Of a stretch of 6,988 nucleotides of DNA, positions 1-6,988 are shown in pieces. The position numbers were made by a program, and so were the translations under genes. Location of the stretch: contig JACQDO010000484.1 in assembly GCA_016201085.1 (NCBI GenBank), forward strand, positions 1 through 6,988, given 5' to 3'. The stretch comes from Hyphomicrobiales bacterium. Its GTDB lineage: Bacteria > Pseudomonadota > Alphaproteobacteria > Rhizobiales > Xanthobacteraceae. How positions within the stretch are numbered: the first letter of the stretch is position 1; each line of letters opens with the position of its first letter. The notes under the pieces were generated by a model that worked only from the letters and a program-made list of their open reading frames with translations, was not told where the DNA came from and searched no databases.

Positions 1-4039
<4,039 letters not shown>

Positions 4040-4044
4040 CTCGT

Positions 4045-4050
4045 CCTGCC
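4045..4050 (-). promoter_or_regulatory. Ribosome binding site of gltB
   Basis: On the minus strand an AGGAC-type Shine-Dalgarno sits about 6-8 bases before the ATG at 4039. It favours that start over the in-frame ATG nine codons downstream at 4012. A potential hairpin (arms CGCCGG and CCGGCG, 4052-4073) lies immediately upstream of it. Confidence 0.5.
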
Positions 4051-4228
4051 TCGCCGGGGATAGCACTCCGGCGTACTCACCGTTTCCGCAAAGCCATAGC
4101 GGGCTTTCCGGCCGACCTGTAACCAATCGCGAGAAGGGCAGCCTTGCCCGGTCGTCGCTGCCGTGGCTGCTCCCATTGGGCGCCTTCGCTGTCGGCCCGC
4201 ACCGATGGGCCGCCGCCGGGGTCGCCAT

Positions 4229-4255
4229 TATTAGGACAGCATTGCTGTCCTAATA
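4229..4255. promoter_or_regulatory. Perfect 12-bp-arm palindrome, candidate operator upstream of gltB
   Basis: The arms TATTAGGACAGC and GCTGTCCTAATA are exact inverse complements separated by ATT. The site lies 190-216 bases upstream of the gltB start and about 254 bases upstream of the DoxX start. Neither side has a T-tract, so it does not look like a terminator. Its length and symmetry suit a dimeric repressor or activator site, for example of the TetR, Rrf2 or Lrp type, but I cannot assign a regulator. On the gltB strand a TTGGCA lies just upstream and could be a -35 element, with AATGCT 17 bases later inside the palindrome as a weak -10. That promoter reading is tentative. Confidence 0.55.
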
Positions 4256-4495
4256 CACCATGCCAAATTTTGCACCGCCACACAAGGCTGGTCCACGCCG
4301 GAATGGGTGGAACTTTGCGCTTTATTGCGGCGCCGCTTCCTTGCCAAGCAAGAAGAGGACCACGAGCGACGCCTTCGCGCAATGCCGTTGCGTGCGCTGC
4401 CATCGGCCAAAATGCCGATCCAGTTAACCGTTTAACGGTGAATTCGGGAAAAAGCGGCGTCCCGCCGAGGGTTGGCTATGGTGGGGCCATACCAC

Positions 4496-4504
4496 GGGAG
4501 AGGG
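4496..4504 (+). promoter_or_regulatory. Ribosome binding site of the DoxX gene
   Basis: The purine run GGGAGAGGG ends four bases before the ATG at 4509, with its GGAG core about 8 bases away. It decides the long-N-terminus start over the in-frame Met codon at residue 31. Confidence 0.6.
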
Positions 4505-4508
4505 TGTC

Positions 4509-5228
4509 ATGACCGATATCACCGCGACCGCGCCGGGCGCGGCGGACCACGTGACGGAAGAAAAAACCGTCTCGCGACTGGCTGTCCGGATCGCCTCGAT
4601 GGCGCCGGCGCCATTAAATCTGACGACGGACCAGGAAAACCCGACGTTGCAGCCCGCACCGGAGGCAGCGACTGCCTCGAGTATAAGCGCGGCGATCGTG
4701 GCTCGCGCCGACCAGCGCGCGCGCCGTTCGCGCTCGATCGTCGGCTTGACGGTCGACAGCTTTGTCGCCGCCTGCTCGTTTATTCCCTATGCGGTGGTGG
4801 CGCTGGCCCTGCGTTTCATCATGGCGCGTTTGTTCTTCCTCGACGGCCAGACCCGGATCGAGGGCCCGCGCGTACCGCTAAACGTACAGGATTTCGATTT
4901 CTCGGTCGTGCTGCCGCTGCAGGTGAAGGTGGAAACCTTCGGCGCCTTCCTCAATCAATATGCCGCGGTGCCGGTGTCGCCGGTGTTCGGCGCCTATCTG
5001 TTGAGCTACGCGGAATTCATCCTGCCGATCTGCCTGCTGCTCGGCTTCGCCACGCGCTTTGCCGCGCTCGGCATGCTGATCGTTACGGCGTTGATCCAGC
5101 TCTACGTGGCGCCGGATGCGTTGTGGAGTCTGCATGTCTACTGGGCGGCGATTCTGCTGGTGCTGCTCACGCGCGGACCCGGACCGGTCTCGGTCGATGC
5201 CATCATCCGCTATATCGCGCGCAGATAG
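4509..5228 (+). CDS. DoxX family integral membrane protein
   Basis: A 239-residue inner-membrane protein of the DoxX family. Recognition rests on the C-terminal half: a first membrane helix (about 87-110) with RFIMARLFF, then a roughly 50-residue loop. A helix bundle follows (about 160-222) with YAEFILPICLLLGFATRFAAL, then HVYWAAILLVLLTRGPGPVSVD, the typical DoxX ending. About 80 hydrophilic residues rich in Ala, Pro and Thr precede the first helix, which is longer than usual for the family (about 130-160 residues in total). The start is supported by a strong GGGAGAGGG at 4496-4504; a Met at residue 31 has no comparable binding site. Family members are linked to quinone or thiol redox processes in some bacteria, but no substrate can be assigned here. 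It is divergent from gltB, with no evident functional link. Confidence 0.88.
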   Translation: MTDITATAPGAADHVTEEKTVSRLAVRIASMAPAPLNLTTDQENPTLQPAPEAATASSISAAIVARADQRARRSRSIVGLTVDSFVAACSFIPYAVVALALRFIMARLFFLDGQTRIEGPRVPLNVQDFDFSVVLPLQVKVETFGAFLNQYAAVPVSPVFGAYLLSYAEFILPICLLLGFATRFAALGMLIVTALIQLYVAPDALWSLHVYWAAILLVLLTRGPGPVSVDAIIRYIARR

Positions 5229-5276
5229 CGCATGATCCCGAAAAGTGGGAACCGGTTTTCGGATAAGATCATGCGC
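5228..5276. repeat. Dispersed Rhizobiales-type intergenic palindromic repeat
   Basis: A 49-base imperfect palindrome. The outer arms GCGCATGATC (5228-5237) and GATCATGCGC (5267-5276) pair perfectly. The inner arms CCGAAAA (5238-5244) and TTTTCGG (5256-5262) also pair, with an ATAA bulge on the right and a GTGGGAACCGG loop. From memory, this sequence family (GCATGATC, then AAAAGTGGGAACCGGTTTTC) recurs in intergenic regions of Bradyrhizobium, Mesorhizobium and relatives. There is only one copy in this window, so the repeat call rests on recalled knowledge rather than on internal copies. Its first base is the last base of the DoxX stop codon. The hairpin could protect the mRNA end or weaken read-through into the next gene. 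Confidence 0.75.
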
Positions 5277-5304
5277 CAGACAATAATGTGACGGGAAGAT
5301 TGTT

Positions 5305-6051
5305 ATGAAAAGGGCGCTGATGATCGCGGTGGCCGGGGCGGCACTCGCCGCCACGCTGTCGCTCGTTGCCGCCGATCCCTCCCGGCGCGGACTGCTAACA
5401 CAATCCGTCGGTTTGCCGGCCTATGAGATCATCGCAAACGTGCGTGCGCACGGGCTCGCTCCGATCAGCGAGTTGTCGCTGCGCTGGCCTTATTACGTCC
5501 TGCATGCCTACGATCCGCGCGGCATCGAGGTGCGCGTGGTCATCGATGCGCAGTTCGGCGATATTCTCTCGGTCACGCCGGCGCGCCCATTGGCCACCGC
5601 TTATACGCCGCGCTACGAACGAGGCGCGCGCATCATCCAGGTTCCGCAGCCCAACGAACAAGACGAACCGGACGCATACAAGGACGATGAGGAGGTTGTA
5701 CCCCCCGCGCCGCGCCGCATGATGCCGCAGCCAAAACCACGCGGCGAAACAACGTCCGCACCGATTCGGCGCAGCAATGCGCCTTTGCCACCGCCGGTTC
5801 AGCGCCGCAACATCTTGAGCGCACCACCGCCGCGGGTCGAAAGCACGTTGTCACCGCAGCAGACCGCGCGTTCCAATCCCAAGCTCGAACCGATTGAAAG
5901 ATTCGGGGCGCCCGGCGGTGTGATCATTTCGCCGAATACGCCGCCGCCGGGCTACACGCCGCCGGCCGCGCTTCCGCTGGATGTTACATCGGCCAATTCG
6001 CCGCTGCCGCCCGGCAATACACCGACGGTCGCGCTTCCGCCCGAACCTTGA
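5305..6051 (+). CDS. Secreted PepSY-like protein with proline-rich C-terminal tail
   Basis: A 248-residue protein that I recognise only by architecture. A signal peptide (MKR, then a hydrophobic stretch to about residue 20) has a likely cleavage after VAA at residue 23, so export to the periplasm or envelope is expected. Residues about 35-92 resemble a PepSY-type alpha/beta domain: an IIANVRAHGL helix, then YYVLHAYDPRGIEVRVVIDAQFGDILSV, matching the usual 'YxVxAxDxxGxxxxVxVDxxTGxI' pattern. An acidic patch follows (about 116-128). The rest is a low-complexity Pro/Arg/Gln-rich tail ending in two imperfect copies of a PPGxTPxxALP unit. GGGAAG at 5293-5298 supports the start. It lies 76 bases after the DoxX gene, separated by the palindromic repeat, so co-transcription is possible but uncertain. 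Function is unknown. Confidence 0.8.
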   Translation: MKRALMIAVAGAALAATLSLVAADPSRRGLLTQSVGLPAYEIIANVRAHGLAPISELSLRWPYYVLHAYDPRGIEVRVVIDAQFGDILSVTPARPLATAYTPRYERGARIIQVPQPNEQDEPDAYKDDEEVVPPAPRRMMPQPKPRGETTSAPIRRSNAPLPPPVQRRNILSAPPPRVESTLSPQQTARSNPKLEPIERFGAPGGVIISPNTPPPGYTPPAALPLDVTSANSPLPPGNTPTVALPPEP

Positions 6052-6074
6052 TTTCAGTTTGATCTCATCATCGA

Positions 6075-6114
6075 AAACGAAAGCGCCCCGGGGGCATCCG
6101 GGGCGCTGCCGTTT
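6075..6114. terminator. Bidirectional intrinsic terminator between convergent genes
   Basis: A perfect 10-bp GC-rich stem, AGCGCCCCGG (6082-6091) with CCGGGGCGCT (6098-6107), closes a six-base loop. Flanking AAACG (6075-6079) and CGTTT (6110-6114) extend it across a small internal loop. On the minus strand the stem is followed by TTTCGTTTTC, a reasonable U-rich tail for the heat-shock gene ending at 6134. On the plus strand the tail is only GTTTGG, so termination of the PepSY-like gene (ending at 6051) may be less efficient. Confidence 0.85.
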
Positions 6115-6133
6115 GGAGTATGACGCCGCGAGG

Positions 6134-6589
6134 TTACGCCGCGACTTTGGCCTCGACCACCTGCGGCTTAGCACTGCCGTTGCCGATCGGAATCTGGCGC
6201 GGCTTCTTGGCCTCGGGGATTTCGCGCACGAGGTCGACGTGCAGCAACCCGTTCTCGAGCTTGGCGCTCTTCACGACGACGTAGTCGGCAAGCTGGAATA
6301 CGCGCTCGAAGGCGCGCGCCGCGATGCCCTGATAGAGCACGTCGCCGTTCTGTTCGTCCTTCACCTGCTTGGCGCCCTTGATCGTCAGCGTGTTCTCTTT
6401 CGCCTCGAGCGAAAGCTCGTTCTCGCCGAAGCCGGCGACCGCGACGCTGATGCGGTAGTCGTTCTCACCGGTACGCTCGATATTGTAGGGCGGGTAGCCC
6501 GGGGTGCTCTCGAAACCATCCAGCATCGAGAACAGCCGGTCGAAGCCGACAGTGGAACGATAGAGGGGAGCAAGATCGAATGTTCGCAT
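6134..6589 (-). CDS. Small heat-shock protein, Hsp20/alpha-crystallin (IbpA-like)
   Basis: A 151-residue ATP-independent holdase chaperone of the cytoplasm that binds unfolding proteins during heat stress. The N-terminus MRTFDLAPLYRSTVGFDRLF is typical of rhizobial class A / IbpA-like small heat-shock proteins. The alpha-crystallin domain spans about residues 35-125 and includes GIAARAFERVFQLADYV and the signature AKLENGLL (109-116). A C-terminal IPI motif (133-135) is the IxI anchor used in oligomer assembly. The start at 6589 is chosen because AGGAGG (6598-6603) lies 8 bases upstream. An in-frame ATG at 6595 is only 2 bases from it, and a still longer reading frame would run through the leader. 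Control appears to be by an RpoH-type promoter and a ROSE-like thermometer. hspA or ibpA would be possible names, but the exact paralogue cannot be fixed. Confidence 0.96.
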   Translation of the reverse strand: MRTFDLAPLYRSTVGFDRLFSMLDGFESTPGYPPYNIERTGENDYRISVAVAGFGENELSLEAKENTLTIKGAKQVKDEQNGDVLYQGIAARAFERVFQLADYVVVKSAKLENGLLHVDLVREIPEAKKPRQIPIGNGSAKPQVVEAKVAA

Positions 6590-6677
6590 AAGCATATCCT
6601 CCTGAAGTTGAGCGACATGCGGGCGGTCCGCCATATGGCCTGACCAGAGCCCGTGCACAGCCGGAATGGCCTGCGCC
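6590..6677 (-). ncRNA. ROSE-type RNA thermometer in the hsp20 5' leader
   Basis: The roughly 88-base leader ends in a hairpin (6592-6620) that hides the Shine-Dalgarno. The 5' strand, GCAUGUC, one extra G (6613), then CUC, pairs with GAGGAUAUGC. Without that G the complement to the Shine-Dalgarno core would be continuous. An extra G opposite the Shine-Dalgarno is the known hallmark of ROSE elements, where deleting it gives a helix that no longer melts with heat. A further hairpin (GGCGG/CCGCC, 6622-6632) lies upstream, overlapping a GCCATATGGC palindrome. ROSE elements are classically found before small heat-shock genes in Bradyrhizobium and other rhizobia. The 5' end is inferred from the promoter position. 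Confidence 0.85.
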
Positions 6678-6683
6678 AGGCAG

Positions 6684-6712
6684 ATATGGGAGCGGCCCGG
6701 CGGGCTCGCAAG
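6684..6712 (-). promoter_or_regulatory. RpoH (sigma32)-type heat-shock promoter of hsp20
   Basis: On the minus strand CTTGCG (6707-6712) and CCATAT (6684-6689) are separated by 17 bases. This fits the alphaproteobacterial RpoH pattern of CTTG at -35 and CYTATNT / CCATAT at -10. The predicted start of transcription near 6677 gives an 88-base leader, about the size of known ROSE leaders, which supports the call. Confidence 0.75.
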
Positions 6713-6730
6713 GGGCGATAGCTCAACGGT

Positions 6731-6766
6731 AAACTATTGAAATATAATATATATTTATCAATTTCC
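6731..6766. other. AT-rich island with ATTGA/TCAAT inverted ends
   Basis: About 36 bases are almost entirely A and T within very GC-rich DNA. Inverted ends ATTGA (6736-6740) and TCAAT (6758-6762) flank alternating TA. It lies between the hsp20 promoter (minus strand) and the hydrolase promoter (plus strand). It is 20-55 bases upstream of the hsp20 -35, where an UP-element or nucleoid-protein site could act. No specific regulator is recognised. Confidence 0.4.
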
Positions 6767-6776
6767 GGGGGCGCGA

Positions 6777-6804
6777 TTGAGCGCCACCTTGAGCCTGCTA
6801 TAAG
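6777..6804 (+). promoter_or_regulatory. Putative sigma70-type promoter for the alpha/beta hydrolase gene
   Basis: TTGAGC (6777-6782) and TATAAG (6799-6804) are separated by 16 bases, a good match to -35 and -10 boxes. The predicted start near 6811 gives a leader of about 33 bases before the ATG at 6844. The AT-rich island lies just upstream. Confidence 0.5.
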
Positions 6805-6843
6805 GCCACCACGCCATCGCGCACCCGGCTCCTTCGGCAATCC

Positions 6844-6988
6844 ATGAAACTCGTCTCCATTCCCGCCAATCCGGTGCCCGATCATGTGGTGAGCGGCGGC
6901 GTCAGAACCCCCGACGGGGTCAGTTTGCGCTTCGCGCGTTGGGATCCGCCCGCCGGCCGCCGGGGCACGGTCGTGGTGCTGCAGGGTC
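6844..6988 (+). CDS. Alpha/beta hydrolase (lysophospholipase-like), N-terminal fragment
   Basis: Only the first 48 codons are visible; the gene continues past the right edge. The start MKLVSIPANPVPDHV is followed by GGVRTPDGVSLRFARWDPPAGRRGTVVVLQG. The pattern 'TPDGxxLRFARWxPPxGxxGTVVVxxG' is the usual opening of alphaproteobacterial alpha/beta hydrolases annotated as lysophospholipase or PldB-like. It covers the first beta strands and the start of the oxyanion region. The catalytic Ser, Asp and His would lie beyond the window, so activity cannot be judged. The Shine-Dalgarno before the ATG is poor. It is divergent from the hsp20 gene and has its own likely promoter at 6777-6804. Confidence 0.75.
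   Translation, partial: MKLVSIPANPVPDHVVSGGVRTPDGVSLRFARWDPPAGRRGTVVVLQG

Larger units (their letters stand above)
4040..4508. other. Divergent intergenic region between gltB and the DoxX gene
   Basis: This 469-base stretch lies between the two divergent start codons and must hold both promoters. It contains a perfect 12-bp-arm palindrome at 4229-4255. On the gltB side there are short potential hairpins at 4052-4073, 4090-4107 and 4136-4149. A TTAAC direct repeat lies at 4424-4436. I found no convincing sigma70 or sigma54 promoter with good spacing for either gene. Small open frames here lack homology that I recognise and do not look like genes. Confidence 0.6.

Noticed and set aside
4229..4255. 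Palindrome considered as an intrinsic terminator
   Set aside because: There is no U-tract on either strand, no gene ends nearby, and the stem ends are AT-rich.
4245..4275. TTGGCAT on the minus strand considered as a sigma54 -24 element for gltB
   Set aside because: The required GC at the -12 position is absent at the correct spacing.
4077..4403. A 108-codon minus-strand open frame upstream of gltB, considered as a leader peptide
   Set aside because: It has no good ribosome binding site and a random-looking composition, and it would read through the palindrome.
4260..4427. A 55-codon small open frame (MPNFAPPHK...) in the gltB-DoxX intergenic region
   Set aside because: It has no Shine-Dalgarno, no recognisable similarity and an odd Cys/Arg-rich end, and it overlaps sequence expected to be regulatory.
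4424..4436. TTAAC direct repeat considered as a CtrA site
   Set aside because: The two TTAAC motifs start 8 bases apart, whereas the CtrA consensus TTAA-N7-TTAA needs 11.
6385..6885. A 166-codon minus-strand open frame overlapping hsp20 and its leader
   Set aside because: It is out of frame with the clear Hsp20 protein and runs through the promoter, the thermometer and the divergent hydrolase start.

Overview
The window is GC-rich DNA of an alphaproteobacterium, most likely Rhizobiales (Bradyrhizobium / Rhodopseudomonas / Xanthobacteraceae relatives). The reasons are the style of the GltB and Hsp20 proteins, an alphaproteobacterial-type RpoH promoter joined to a ROSE-type RNA thermometer, and a dispersed palindromic repeat (core GCGCATGATC) that I recall as common in Rhizobiales intergenic DNA. 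It reads as ordinary chromosomal housekeeping DNA. I see no phage, IS element, CRISPR array or new multi-gene system.

Layout. Positions 1-4039 (minus strand) hold most of gltB, the large subunit of glutamate synthase; about the last 200 residues lie beyond the left edge. A 469-base divergent intergenic region (4040-4508) follows. It contains a perfect 12-bp-arm palindrome and several short hairpins on the gltB side. On the plus strand come a DoxX-family membrane protein (4509-5228), the dispersed palindromic repeat (5228-5276), and a secreted PepSY-like, proline-rich protein (5305-6051). A strong GC hairpin (6082-6107) separates this gene from a convergent small heat-shock protein gene (6134-6589, minus). 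The leader of that gene carries a ROSE-like RNA thermometer, and an RpoH-type promoter sits just upstream. An AT-rich island and a sigma70-like promoter then lead to the start of an alpha/beta-hydrolase gene (6844 to the right edge, plus).

How the genes work together. gltB supplies the glutamine-dependent, glutamate-forming arm of ammonium assimilation; its partner gltD is not in view. The heat-shock gene appears to be controlled twice, by transcription through RpoH and by translation through RNA melting. The DoxX, PepSY-like and hydrolase genes have no visible link to either pathway. The most informative non-coding elements are the ROSE thermometer, with its diagnostic extra G opposite the Shine-Dalgarno, and the unassigned palindrome upstream of gltB.
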